Source: Micropterix aruncella (taxonomy: Eukaryota; Arthropoda; Insecta; Lepidoptera; Micropterigidae). From it: a DNA stretch of 64,000 bases. Position numbers and translations under genes: made by a program. Of this stretch, positions 35,651 through 46,769 are shown one piece after another (the first letter of the stretch is position 1; each line of letters starts with the position of its first letter). The notes below the pieces were generated by a model. The model did not search any database. It saw only the letters and a list, made by a program, of their open reading frames with translations, and was not told the origin of the DNA. Where the stretch lies: NCBI GenBank assembly GCA_944548615.1, contig OX155957.1, forward strand, positions 7,601,597 to 7,665,596. The letters are read 5' to 3'.

Positions 35651-36051
35651 CTTACCAGAGATATTTGGTAAGTTGTTTAGTTGGAGTAAATCAGTTGCTT
35701 AGCAGTTTGCTTTTTTTCGTACCGAGGACCAGCTATTCTCTCGTTTCCCAGCATTTTATACGGCTACAAAGTCGCCGTTTGTTTGGCGCGCGGTGTTCTT
35801 TGTTGATCCCTCAAAGGGCCAACCACTTTCGCGGTCCGATATTTACGCTTGCCGCCCCACCCCCCGCACCGCACTACCGACCACATCTCGCGCAAAAACT
35901 TTTCTAATTATTTCAGGGGTCACCCCTCAACCGAATATCGAAACAGTGGCCGACCCGTTGAAATTCCGCCGCCACTATTTGCGAAAAGTCAATCGCGAAC
36001 TGTAACTTTTTGCGCCGTGCAAACATCGTTAGCGGAAACTAGCACGATTGA
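35651..36051. other. No supported gene
   Basis: Overlapping frames in three phases (35587-36268) without family resemblance. A C-rich stretch lies at 35851-35870. Confidence 0.35.
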
Positions 36052-37650
36052 AACATCAGTTCAGAGGGCATGGATTGGAGATGTAATTGGTCCGGTAATA
36101 TCACGAAATATTTCCAGAGTACGATTGTTTATCACTTCGCTAGTAGTAGGGTGGTGCAATAACGATCGTACATTCCGCATTCGTGTTCCTGGCCGTGGGA
36201 TATGTGCAGCCTCATGTGACTTGTATGTACATGCAATCACGCTTTCTCTATCATATTTAATTAACTAACACGAGCGAAGCATCGGTTCAGAGGGCATGGA
36301 TTGGAGATGTAATTAGTTCGATATTATCATAAAATATTTCAAGAGAATGATTGTTTATCGCTAGTAGTAGCATCACTATGCATTGTGTCAGTCAATACTA
36401 TGCTATGGTATTATAGGATGGGGCGGTTGTACAAGGTCCACTCTACACCCTCTAGAAGTAGCCCAAAAATGTATATTAAAAATAATCGCACGTCAACCGT
36501 ATCGATTTCCGTCAGACACTCTTTACATTCAGTCCGAGGTTTTGGACGTAAGACAGCTTTATATTCGCATTGCCCTAATATACAATAAAAATAAAATGAC
36601 CCCTTATAATCAACAACAAGTTGGAAAGGCGAGAGCAACAAAAACTGGTGATATGATGGTGCCAAGAACTTACACAGCATTTGGCCAACGCCATTTCACG
36701 TTCATTGGCCCTAGAATGTACAACAATGTTCCCGAAGCAATTAAAAGTAGTGAGAAAACATCCACTTTTAAAAAATCACTAACCGATTGGTTGTTGGAGG
36801 TGGGTAGGGACGGTTTAGGGAATATGCTGACTTGTATTTTGAATGATAGTATTTAGTATTTAGTTTTTACCATGAAAATTTTAAGTGACTATTATAGCTA
36901 TGTAAACGTTATATCAATATGTAATTCATTTATATATGTATATTATTTTAGTTTTTATTTTTATTTATTTTGGTTTTATTATTATTTTCGTATACATATA
37001 TGTATGTGTATGTGTGCATATATGGATATATATTTTATCTATAGATGTATATGAGTATCTATATTTGTATAGGCGTAAATATTTATAGTTTCATATTTGT
37101 CGATTTAAAAATAAGTAGGTACTAACATATTTTATAGTTTAAGTTGACAGTGCACACTTAATAACTAATCATTAAAAGTCTGCCTTAGAACAAACCTAGG
37201 CCTAGTTAGGCGACTGTGTCAAACATTAAAAATAATGTCGCATCAATTTCTTGCTAACATCTTACTTACAAATATGACATTAATTGTTTACTAGATGTGT
37301 TACTAACTAAATAAATAAATGCTATAACTATCGTACATTCCGCATTCATGTTCCTGTCCGTGGGATAGGTGCAGCGTCATGTGACCTGTGTGTCTCGCTT
37401 CTCGTCAAATCTCGCTTTCTCTATCATCTTGAATTAACTGGCACGAGAGAAGCATCAGTTCAGAGTACATGGATTGGAGATGTAATCGGTGTGATAATAT
37501 CACTAAATATTTCAAGAGTACGATTGTTTTTGAAATTCACTAGTAGTAGGGGAGTGCAATAACTATCGTACATTCCGCATACGTGTTCCTGTCCGTGGAA
37601 TAGATGCAGCCTCATGTGATAATATGCACATGCAATCAGGCTTTTTGAAT
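36052..37650 (+). repeat. Tandem array of about 230-bp units, split by a retroelement
   Basis: Three units start at about 36053, 36281 and 37455, each with CAGTTCAGAG or CGGTTCAGAG, then ATGGATTGGAGATGTAAT, CTAGTAGTAG, ATCGTACATTCCGCAT and GTGCAGCCTCATGTGA or a close variant. The middle unit is cut at about 36373 and resumes at about 37321 with CTATAACTATCGTACATTCC. The units differ at many positions, so the array is not new. Confidence 0.85.
36374..37320 (+). mobile_element. Jockey-like non-LTR retrotransposon, 5'-truncated, inside the array
   Basis: The open frame to 36856 reads CQSILCYGIIGWGGCTRSTL, LYIQSEVLDVRQLYIRIALI, FGQRHFTFIGPRMYNNVPEA and FKKSLTDWLLE: the thumb and C-terminal end of ORF2. 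It matches the order seen in 21857-21247. The 3' UTR has GCCTTAGAACAAACCTAGGC then CTAGTTAGGC at about 37183-37210. The tail is AAATAAATAAATG at 37308-37320. ATGC lies at both edges and may be part of a short duplication. The frame has no stop, so this copy is fairly young or lucky, but it lacks the whole N-terminal two thirds. Confidence 0.85.
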
Positions 37651-38331
37651 CATATTAAATTTTATAGGTTTCTTTCAAGGATTTCTACTATATTTACCTA
37701 AAACTTAATTTAGACAAAAAATATGCATTCTAAAATTCTGAAAAATCAGAGCAAACTAATGGAGAGAGGTTTCATAGTAAGTGCTAGTCGTTATATGGAA
37801 AAAAGGAGAAACTTTTAAATTTACACAGTAAAGGGGGGAATTGAAAATTTTACCAGGGTGTTGAAGATTATGCAACAATAATTAGTTGGAATGAAACAAT
37901 ATGAAATGTTTAAAATGCGTTCACCTTTATTGTTTTATTATTTTGTCGCTATTAAGTCGCTAGAATGTTTAAAATCTTAAAGAATTTCGGCCGCAATACT
38001 TCAAACCTTCCTAAAATGGCATCAAAGATCTGAGTAAGATCTACACGACTCGCGTCCCATATGCACTGTTTTGTCGTTTGTTTTTTTTAATATGTCAAGC
38101 TCGTTACTATATTTTGAGTAAAACAACTCCACACAGCGTAAGAATGCTTAAGCATTGGACGCACTAAAACATTGTTTGGAAAAAGCTGTGAGTATTGAAA
38201 ATAGGTGAGTAACTTTCTAGAAGCTCGAAGGTAAAAGCCCATGGATTTGTTTATACGCTTTCTTATGAACATTTTTAATATGTATATCAAAGTAGAGTTT
38301 TTTTCATAGACTATAGCATTGATTATATATG
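37651..38331. other. No supported gene
   Basis: AT-rich. The minus frame at 38087-38368 runs into the MITE and is not a gene. Confidence 0.35.
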
Positions 38332-38743
38332 GTATTAGACTGCTCAACTGCATAGTACGATTTGGCAACTCTTCTGAAACAATTCAATTATTAGTGGCAT
38401 CTACCGCATTTTACCACAGAAATAATGCAGACACATATAATGCCATCTATAAGTACCAAACAACAAAGTGCCTAATTATTACGTATTGAATACTGTATAC
38501 CAAATTATAAATGTACATATTTATGTAAATTATATTAAATTAATAATAGCTATGTTTTTAAAAATCGTTCGTTATTATTATTTTATACGTTACCATACTG
38601 TTATACCACGATAGTCGCCGTATTGAACATAATAATAGAATATTAATCTATTTTTGGAACTATGCGTGCCATTTGCACGTTGCGTTTCGTAGCAAAATTT
38701 GGCTAGTTGCCAAATTGTAGTACGGCCTTGAGCAATCTAATAC
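38332..38743. mobile_element. MITE family G, copy 2 (complete)
   Basis: The TIRs are about 39 bp: GTATTAGACTGCTCAACTGC at the left, and GTATTAGATTGCTCAAGGCC read from the right. Both continue to ATTTGGCAACT. The right half contains GCACGTTGCGTTTCGTAGC, matching the outer parts of copies at 3012 and 50087. The centre is AT-rich with no frame. The surrounding bases are TA-rich and the duplication is unclear. Confidence 0.85.
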
Positions 38744-38755
38744 ACTATACACTGT

Positions 38756-39106
38756 GAGTTTTTAGTTATTGGCATCCTTAAAGGGAGTGAATCATTATGA
38801 GCAGATAAGCAACTTTTAATTTAAAAGGAGAGGAAAAAATCTCAAAAAACAAAAAAGAAATGTTTTTTATTTGTAATATTTGTGAATATTATCTATTCGA
38901 AAAAAGTTTGAGAACTATTGAGTGCGCTGCGCCATCTAGCGGTATGTAACATATCGGTAATATTGTTTATTAGCGATATTTTATTTACCTACCGCTAAAT
39001 TAGCTACCGCCAAAAAAATTCGAAAAAAAACATTTTTTTTTTATTAATAGATGCTTACTTGCTCGTACTGATTCGCCCCTGCAAGGATGCCGGTAACTAA
39101 AAGCTC
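38756..39106. mobile_element. MITE family H, copy 2
   Basis: It begins 12 bp after the previous MITE. GAGTTTTTAGTTATTGGCAT pairs with GAGCTTTTAGTTACCGGCAT read from the right, continuing through CCTT and GAATCA. The centre carries GCGCCATCTAGCGGTATG. It relates to 25085-25490 by the same ends and centre. Confidence 0.8.
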
Positions 39107-39889
39107 ATCCTATATAATCAATTATTATAGTCATTTCACGAGTGTACCCCGTTGCGGCGGTTGACCCGCCCTTAAATACAGCGACGCGGCGACAGTCAGG
39201 AATCTGACAGAATAATTCTTTCGGATTATCCCGTCCGTCATATTGCAAAAACGATCGGACCGCTTGTACCATTTACGGGGGCGGAAGTGATTATTATTCG
39301 GGAGCAAAGTTCAGGCGGATTGTCAACCTGTCGCTCCCGTGTCCGGCCGGGGGAGGGGGGCAGTCGGTGCTATTTCGGGTCGCCCGCCGTCGCCCGGTTA
39401 CCCGCGTAAATATTTTAACAGGTACACGTAAAACCACTTCGGCTCATCAAGAAATTAAAGTTAGACGGGGCTGCGGCCCGTCGCCACCCTCTTCACCTGA
39501 ACGCGAATGCGGCTGTCCTGTCTAAAATTAGGACAGTCGATTGTCAGGCTGATTGATCCGCGCCGCGTGATCCATGTGTAATATTCATGGGCTGAATGAA
39601 GTGGATCAGTTGTGGATTAATTCTATCCTCATTTCGAGTGTTCGCGATATCATCTTTTCTTAACCCTCGTAACCGAGGGGACGTCCACGTATTACGTAAT
39701 CACCAAAGGGGTAAGGGGGTTGAAGCTGAGGCTTACGCTTGATTACGTGGGGAGGAGAGTTGCAACTTTGGTCACCGCATTGCAATTTTTTTGCGACTTG
39801 CGGCTCTCCGACACTGCGGAATGTACACAGCCACTGTGGTCTAAAGATTAGTACCTGATGTTGTTTTTAACTCACCGTTATCTGAAGAT
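39107..39889. other. No supported gene
   Basis: GC-rich around 39200-39560 without a convincing exon. CAGCCACTGTGGTCTAAAGA at about 39829 recurs as CAGCCACTGCGGTCTGAAGA at about 40666, flanking the next retroelement fragment. Confidence 0.4.
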
Positions 39890-40555
39890 TGGGATCTATT
39901 AGAAGATTACTCTACTAGAAAATTACTCTTAGAAAGAGGAGAGAGTGCGGAAGCCTAATGTTTCTGCACAAACTTCTTAACGGCGGGATAGACTCACCAG
40001 ATTTATTAGAAGCGTTAAATTTCAACGTACCATCCAGGCGACTGAGGCAGCACCTAACATTTCACCTTCCCACTTCGCAGACAAATCAATCTTTCCACAA
40101 TCCTATCTCACGTACATGCCGGTTATACAACACTATAACCGATAACATTGATTTCTTCAACCTGGGACCATTAGTAGTTAAGTCCATTATAAATAACGTA
40201 TTATGAAACAAATTGATAATTTACCGTATGTTTTTATTATTTTATTCCAGACAATATTTCATCTATTTTTTTTACCGTTTAATTGTTTAATTGTTTTTCA
40301 GAATTCACTGTAAACTTATTTCTAAAATTTTTAATTTTTGTTTTGATATTTTTTAAGGATATTAATTTGTGTACTGATAATTTTGATAATTTTGTAAATC
40401 ATGAGATACGGCGCATACGCATTTATAAATTAAGCATGCGGAGTACGCATAAAATATTATACTCTCTTTAGAAACAAAGTAAAAATGTTAGCGATAGCCA
40501 TGTAATATTAGAGTATTGTTTGTGTACCTATTATACTAAATAAATAAATAAATCT
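39890..40555 (+). pseudogene. Non-LTR retrotransposon, ORF2 C-terminus and tail
   Basis: The open frame at 39958-40206 reads FLHKLLNGGIDSPDLLEALN, FNVPSRRLRQHLTFHLPTSQ, TCRLYNTI and DFFNL. This is the standard C-terminal block of CR1/Jockey-like ORF2 (a NFNVPxRRLR core, a TNxxxxNPI segment, then RLYN and DFFN). A 3' UTR follows and ends in AAATAAATAAATAAAT at about 40537-40552. It is strongly 5'-truncated. Confidence 0.85.
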
Positions 40556-41138
40556 ATATCTAAAGATTTAGAATATCTTCTAATTGTTTTGAAATTAAAA
40601 ATGCACATTAAATGTGCATTTCTATATGCATTTTTAAATATTTTTCTCTTTAATACTGTCTTTACAGCCACTGCGGTCTGAAGATTGAGATCTTAAAATA
40701 AACCAAAAAGTTTGAAACTTTGTAATTACTTTGAATGAATAAAGCACATTTTTAAAAGCATTCTAAAATGTTTTTTTTCCACTTATATTAACCGTCTTCA
40801 AACACTTTACAAATGCTGGGTTCAAGATTCTTCACATTTTCTGCAAATTCGGTTGTTTCCGTAATCTTAGGGTAGAAGGGGGGGGGGGCGGTCAGGCCGC
40901 TGATTACGTTTGTTGACATGAGGGAGGGGGGGGGGTGCAAATCCCAAAAACGACATTATGTAATAAGTAGACGGCCGCTTTTTCGCGTCTTCCACATATA
41001 ATATTCAGCCGCTTGGCGCGGTTAAAACCTTCGATTGCTTGTAATGTAATTCCCACTTTGCCCCTGTCGGAGGAGTACACGAGGAGGTACTCCTCCGACG
41101 TTCTCATTTGCTTAGTGTATCCTAAAAATAACATACAC
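40556..41138. other. No supported gene; G-runs and a small hairpin
   Basis: G-runs lie at 40878-40889 and 40922-40936. A hairpin at 41066-41099 has arms GTCGGAGGAGTA and TACTCCTCCGAC around a 10-base loop. The frames here are not recognisable. Confidence 0.45.
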
Positions 41139-41272
41139 TTAGACCTGAGAGAAGCTCAACTCGACGCCGACACGGTAAAATATCGTGCTTAGTGAAGGAG
41201 TAGGACAAGGAAGGCCGACCCCAAGTAAATGAAACAGGGTCTAAGAAGAAGAAGAAGAAGAAGAATGTAGCT
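41139..41272 (+). pseudogene. Non-LTR retrotransposon 3' end with (GAA)n tail
   Basis: The plus strand reads DLREAQLDADTVKYRA, two stops, then RSRTRKADPK, a stop and a short run into AAGAAGAAGAAGAAG at 41248-41268. The D-L-R-E-A...DRA-x-WR...RKADP ending followed by a GAA repeat is a known 3' signature of lepidopteran non-LTR elements. Only the last 45 or so codons remain. Confidence 0.75.
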
Positions 41273-41739
41273 TCTTTTGTATGATATATAAGAAAATCGT
41301 TGAAATAATAATATACTATACGAAAAATCATAACGACTTCATTATTATATATCTCAAAGCCTCGGATATGTCACGCTATTTCGTTTATTCATCGCGTTCC
41401 GGACTGTGTGACGAAAGCGACACGAAAGCGCGCAAAAATAATGGCAACACGGAAAGTGCATTTATCAATGATTCATATCGGCGGACGGGCGGTCGGATGG
41501 AAATTTAGCCAATTAGGATCAATTTGAGCGCGCGCGTCGCTGCCACCATTCAAAAACTTCAGCCGATGAAACTTTAAAGCGGTTTCAGCGTTTATCGGTT
41601 ATTTTTAAGCGGTCTGGCGCATTTCGACCTGTCTATATTTTGAAATGCCTAATTGCGCGGTTGAGTGGCGGGGCTATTTTTACAAATTGGTCGAAGATGT
41701 TTGAACCGATAGAGACTGGTTTCATCCGGGTAAAGACGA

Positions 41740-42490
41740 CTAAGTTTATAAACAGTAGATACTCTTCAGATAACCTCTACAAAGAGTATACAGTGCTGGA
41801 CGTACCACAACTTTACGTGAAAGCGGCGCTCTGTCAGAATCAAGCAAATTTAGATAACGCAACAAGAACTCAGGAAATACTCTGCACGCGGTAATCTCAA
41901 GCCATTCATTTCGACGTCCCCAGAATGCAGATCAGACCACATTTGGGCAGAGGCATTTCGTTTACATACCCCCAGGATATTCAATATTCTAAAATAGAAA
42001 TTGCCTAAGTCTTCTTTTAAAACTAAAATTGATTCCTGGTTGAAATATGAAACCCGGCAAAATACCCACAAATCGATTCGTCCAGACAATTTCTAATATT
42101 AAATATAATTCTTGACTATTCTTATGACTATTTCTTAATATTTAATTTTGGTTATTATTATTTAATATTATTAAACATTTTATTTAATTTAACACTTTGT
42201 TTTCCGCATTATATATTTTAATTATTGCCTATTGTATTATTAGTTATAATTATTAGTTATTATTATTATAACTTGTAATGATTATAGCATAGCATTTTTT
42301 GCTTGCGGAATATACGTACATACATTAAAACTATATAGCTCGCGGCCTTGGAACAAGTCCTGGCACTTAGTTCGACGCAGCAAGCCCTTAATTTTGTTAG
42401 TCTTTAGTTGAAAAAGCATTTATAATACTATAATCATTACAAATAAGTTATTACTAATAATAACTAACTAATAATCACAATCGAAAATAA
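41740..42490 (+). pseudogene. Non-LTR retrotransposon, ORF2 C-terminus and 3' UTR
   Basis: Frames from 41755 read RYSSDNLYKEYTVLDVPQLY, then VKAALCQNQANLD, and in shifted frames FRLHTPRIFNIL and KTKIDSWLKYETRQ. This parallels LYIQSEVLDVRQLYIRIALI in the element at 36374. The 3' UTR includes CGCGGCCTTGGAACAAGTCC near 42342. Several frameshifts are present. Confidence 0.7.
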
Positions 42491-43287
42491 TTGAAATAGA
42501 ATACGGAAAATAAATAAATTTAAATACAATACGGAAATATTTCAATTTTCAACACTTATATACAATTTTGTAAAAATGTGTTAAGGGACAATAAACTTCT
42601 ATGGTCAGCAAGGACCTCGATTTTCGGCTAAAAGTTAAAATTTGATTTAAATTCAGAGGTTACAATTTGTCAGAAAAAGAAAGAATCCAAAATACGTTAA
42701 AAAATAAAAGCTCAATTTCAAAGCGCAAACATTTTACAAGGCTACTTACGGCTATTGTCATATTTTGTTATATTTTATATACCATTAAGGAAGGCATCTG
42801 AAATGAGGGCATCGGCTCTTAAGAAAGTCTAAGTAATATATAAATAGAAGAAAAAAACGACAGAGAAAGTAGAATATACACTTAGGAGAAATGATTTCGA
42901 GACTTCGAATGAATCTTAATATTTCGGAATGAAAGAATCTTAATATTTCGGATTATGAGAATCCTACCTATTTAATAATTATCACATTAATAATGAATAG
43001 CGAATACCAGGAACGCCACTTAAAGTTTTTGGCACACAACAGAAATTCAAGCAAAACAAAAGCAGTGAATTCGCAATTAGGTTTTCAAAAAATCATTTAT
43101 TTTGTTTTTTGCCTTTTTGATAGCATTACTATAGAGCATTTAAGAAGTTTTTTTTAATAGTATTAAATAGTTTATAAAATATTTTTTATTTAAATACGTT
43201 AGCATTTTTATTTTCCGAGATATTTAGGTTTATATTGGTGACCCGGATTCATTACTCCCTAGTGTACAATAACGGCTTTTATTTCTT
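42491..43287. other. No supported gene
   Basis: AT-rich. GCGAATTCACTGC-type sequence at about 43065 (inverted) resembles 33610-33640, perhaps a shared repeat. No gene. Confidence 0.35.
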
Positions 43288-43435
43288 ACTAGCTGACCCG
43301 TGCCCACTTCGTTAGGCGGTAAAACTTTTTACTTGTGATGAAATTATGAGTGTGGTTCGGTTAGTACTGAGTGCTATGATTTATTTCCTGACTGCCAAAA
43401 GAAGGGTTATATTTTTACTGCATATGTATATATAT

Positions 43436-44629
43436 CCTTCTAGCCGTGTTCGGCCATAGCGACTGCATTGTAGATTTTAGTGACTTCTTTAGTCTTCTCA
43501 GAGTCCATTGTTCGGAAGCAGTCAAGTGCGCAGGCTATATTATAGTGCACAGGTGGGCGCGCGACCACGGGTGCACTCTCTCTTCCTCCCTCTTTTGAAC
43601 CTGATGGAACGGAGACCGTTACGACCAGAGAAAAGTTTGGATGCAGATAAAATAAAATAAATTAATTAATGGCCATCACAGCAATGGCTGTCATTGTTAA
43701 ATTTGTACTCAATATTGCAGAACAATTTTTTTTTTCGGATTTAGTTCGTTTTTCCACACTGTCATTTATGAAATTGGTATAGTAGTTATGGCTTGTGGCG
43801 ATGTTTAAGGTTTTTCTGGAGCTATTGTAGAGATGACCGGTGACTTATTGGTAGTTGTTGTAGCAGGCGGTAATGTAGAAGATGCATTATTGGATTTATC
43901 CTGGTTTTCTGATGATCTCGTGTTGTTGCTCATGGGGTTTTGTTGAATACAGCATACAGTCTCTTGTTCCGACATTATACAAAATTGTGATAGTTTCCCT
44001 TTTGGCAAATCCCCGTCAGTTTTTGGACAATTTTCCGGCGGTAGACATACTCCTAAAACGCCATTTATTTCACATGACTCTTCACGGCAGTGTATATGCC
44101 AGGTCCCTTGGCACTTCCGCAAGGGCTCTTTCCAATACTGGTAACGGCGATTATGTTGAAGAGGCATTGGTTGTCAGCTATCGTCACTTGCAGAGGTCCA
44201 CCACTATCGCCTCCTCAAGAGTCTCGTCCTCCTTCTAAGCTTCCAGCGCACAATTGATCGTCCGTTATACCTTGCGGTAACCTCTTTCAGAGAGTCTTTG
44301 CATATAGTCTTCGACAGGTCGGCTGGTCAATCAAATCCACCACCACCTTCAGTAAGTCGTCCGATGTATCTTCAGCAAAGTCGATCTGCCCCCAGCCAGT
44401 AACGACAGCTCGCTTGTTTTCGATGGTCGACTTTGTCCATAGACACGCTGGTCGAATATTTAAAGTGAACAGCTCAGACCGATAAGATCCTTCGGGACGC
44501 GTCCCGTGTTAACCGCGAGTGAATCCAGACTTTAGAATTCACTATATTCTTATAAATTTATTATTTAATTATTATTTAGAGGTGAGAAAATTTTAAAATA
44601 TGTTGACACTTAGAATTTAAATTTCGAAT
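43436..44629. other. Insertion inside repeat D carrying a protease pseudogene
   Basis: A 1194-bp stretch bounded by ACTGCATATGTAT repeats. The left 250 bp begin TTCTAGCCGTGTTCGGCCAT, are moderately GC-rich and have no frame. The rest holds the scrambled CLIP protease sequence. Neither a poly-A tail at a fixed position nor terminal inverted repeats were found, so the mechanism is open. Confidence 0.6.
43805..44490 (-). pseudogene. CLIP-domain serine protease pseudogene, domains in reversed order
   Basis: Reading the minus strand from about 44487: LFTLNIRPACLW, RAVVTGWGQIDFAEDTSDDL, LLKVVVDLID, DDQLCAGSLEGG, a TGA stop, GDSGGPLQVTIADNQC, then SPCGSAKGPGIYTAVKSH. This is the second half of an S1 trypsin-like domain with the GDSGGP serine and no introns; the stop and a frameshift kill it. 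Directly after, in another frame, comes CEINGVLGVCLPPENCP, LSQFC and ETVCC. This six-cysteine pattern is a CLIP domain. It is followed by a Ser/Thr/Pro linker ending at 43805. In real CLIP proteases the CLIP domain and linker come before the catalytic domain. The pattern resembles CLIPC (snake/persephone-like) proteases of the immune cascade; that subclass is inference. Confidence 0.85.
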
Positions 44630-44889
44630 ACTGCATATGTATGTATGTATTTGCATGCCAGTTTGACTATATTACCGTTATTTGTGACTGTATTCTTGTG
44701 AGTATCTTATTTGTGATCTCTTTGACCATTTATGCAGTAAAAGGGAAATTATATGCAGTAAAACGGAAAAGTTTTGTTTTAAACACTTGAGACGATAAAT
44801 TTACTTATTTTGATATGAATTCATAATTGTTAATAATATGACCAATAAACACATAGACAACGAAATGTACGATTGTTTTATTTTAAATT

Positions 44890-45735
44890 ATCTATACTAA
44901 TATTATAAAGAGGTAAAGTTTGTGAGGTTGTAGGAAGTAATCTCTGGATCTACTGAACCGATTTCGAAAATTCTTTTACCAATAGAAAGCCACGTTATTT
45001 GTGAGTGTCATTGGCTATATATTAATCCGTGAAATGAAAAGACTTTTTCGTAGTAGTCGGATTTGCAAAGTAAGTCGGAGAAAAAACGGTCGAATGAAAA
45101 CGTTTCTTACGAACGCTGCCTTAACGATGAGAGATATATGATTGAGTTTTAGAGAAAAGTTGTAGAGCTTGATAATGCCTACAAAAAAATCAGCAACAGC
45201 ATATATCTAACTTTTATATTTAAGTCACTAAAAGTAATTTTTCATATTAAAAACATAATTTAAATCGTTAGGTTATGTTTATTGGTCATATTATCAACAA
45301 TTATGAATTCTTATCAAAATAAGTAAATTTATCGTCTCAAGTGTTTAAAACAAAAGACTTTACCCTTTTACTGCATATAATTTTCCTTTTACTGCATAAA
45401 TGGTTAAATGGAACCGCGACCGTATCTCGGGTTGGAACTCCTGAAAGAATGGTACCAAATAATAACATTACATCTAATATAGTATACAGAGATGTTTTGA
45501 ACAATTAAAATAAACATAATTTATTCAATCATAATCATTTCATTCACTCATTAGAAACCCGGTAATTTGGCCAAATAGGCATGCAAATACATACATACAT
45601 ATGCAGTAAAAATATAACCCTCCTTTGGCAGTCAGGAAATAAATCATAGCACACAGTACTAACCGAATCACACTCATAATTTCATCACAAGTAAAAATGT
45701 TTACCGCCCAAGGAAGTGGGCACGGGTCAGCTAGT
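44890..45735 (-). repeat. Dispersed repeat family D, copy 3 (complete, long form)
   Basis: On the minus strand it starts ACTAGCTGACCCGTGCCCAC at 45735 and ends at ATAATATTAGTATAGATA (44890). It is about 260 bp longer than copy 1 because of an extra segment with ATGCAGTAAAAGG motifs, also present in copy 2. It lies tail to tail with copy 2. Confidence 0.8.
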
Positions 45736-46330
45736 TATAAATAAATTATCGTCATTTTTTTAATGGTTCATTCGGTAATCATATAAATGGAAAATAAAAA
45801 ATGTACAGTAAGCTACATTTTGCACTGCGCCAGGTCGCTGCATTGAATGTATGCAGCGGCAACGGCGGGCGGTAGTTGAAGTTGAGAGTTATTTTGAGAA
45901 GTGTCACCCGCTAATGCACCGGCACATTCAGACAGGCAAAGCCAGGTTACGGCGCGCCATTTAGCCGGCGCGCGGTCCACCTGTCCGGAGGTTAAATGAC
46001 ACCTCGATATTGGCCTGAATTATATATTATTTCCGGAACTGCACTCGGCGTCTGCTGTCTGCAGACGTGTCCATATTAACAATGGATGGAGGCGGGCGGG
46101 CGAGCCATTTACAGCAGAACTGCCCCCGCGGCTATTCCTGGCCCAGCGCATGTGCTTCAGATCTGAATATTCACGAGGCGGGCTGAAGCGATACTCTCGG
46201 TTAATTGTATAACGGTCATACGGCAAACAGAATTTCAGGAGTGCTGTTTATTCTAGGTTTGCCGTTTCCCATTCTATCTATGTTACCCAACTCACTATTG
46301 TGACAACATATTTTTCTCACGGAATTTATT
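45736..46330. other. No supported gene
   Basis: GC-rich around 45830-46200 with a frame at 46020-46226 of no recognisable family. Confidence 0.35.
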
Positions 46331-46592
46331 CTAAGAGGCTCTTTAGACGATCAAGCATGCTTGTCAAGCATTGCGTCGCGGGCTGGTAAGGGATCTTAAA
46401 CCGCAGGATATCCGTTAATTAGACGTAATTGATTGATGAATGAAGTGACTCCCTGGTATAACACTACAAAATTAGGCATTTTTGGTAAATATTTTTAAAA
46501 AATATTTGCATATTTCCTGCGGTTTACGACCCCTCCCAGCTAGCGACGCGATGCTTGACAAGCATGCTTGATCATCTATAGAGCCCCTAAGG
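46331..46592. mobile_element. Foldback element with about 80-bp inverted ends
   Basis: The left arm 46331-46411 and the right arm 46512-46592 are inverted copies. Both contain GATCAAGCATGCTTGTCAAG and AAACCGCAGGA. The ends read CTAAGAGGCTCTTTAGAC and, from the right, CTTAGGGGCTCTATAGAT. The centre of about 100 bp is AT-rich. No gene. Confidence 0.85.
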
Positions 46593-46769
46593 ATAGCTGA
46601 ATGCAAGTCACTAAACGTAAGAAAAGATTGGCTGTCAATCTGCCATATATATACACTGCTTAGGTTTTTTGATAATCCGATCATCCTTAGAAGAATCGGT
46701 CTATTTGTACCCTCTAATTACTGCCGTGTCGCTCTAATTGTAGCGAATGGTTTCGTGCAGCTTGGGCCA

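Larger units (their letters stand above)
43288..44865 (+). repeat. Dispersed repeat family D, copy 2, interrupted
   Basis: The start ACTAGCTGACCCGTGCCCAC at 43288 runs to 43435. The family resumes at 44630 with ACTGCATATGTATGTATGTA and goes on to about 44865, through GATGAATTCATAATTG-type sequence. The break is flanked by ACTGCATATGTAT on both sides (43417 and 44630), consistent with a duplication made by the 1.19 kb insertion between. It lacks the normal end ATTAGTATAGATA, and copy 3 abuts it in the opposite direction. Confidence 0.75.

Noticed and set aside
39829..40692. Near-identical CAGCCACTG... sequences as a target duplication of the retroelement between them
   Set aside because: They are not adjacent to the element's tail (40552) and differ at several positions, so they are more likely an older repeat.
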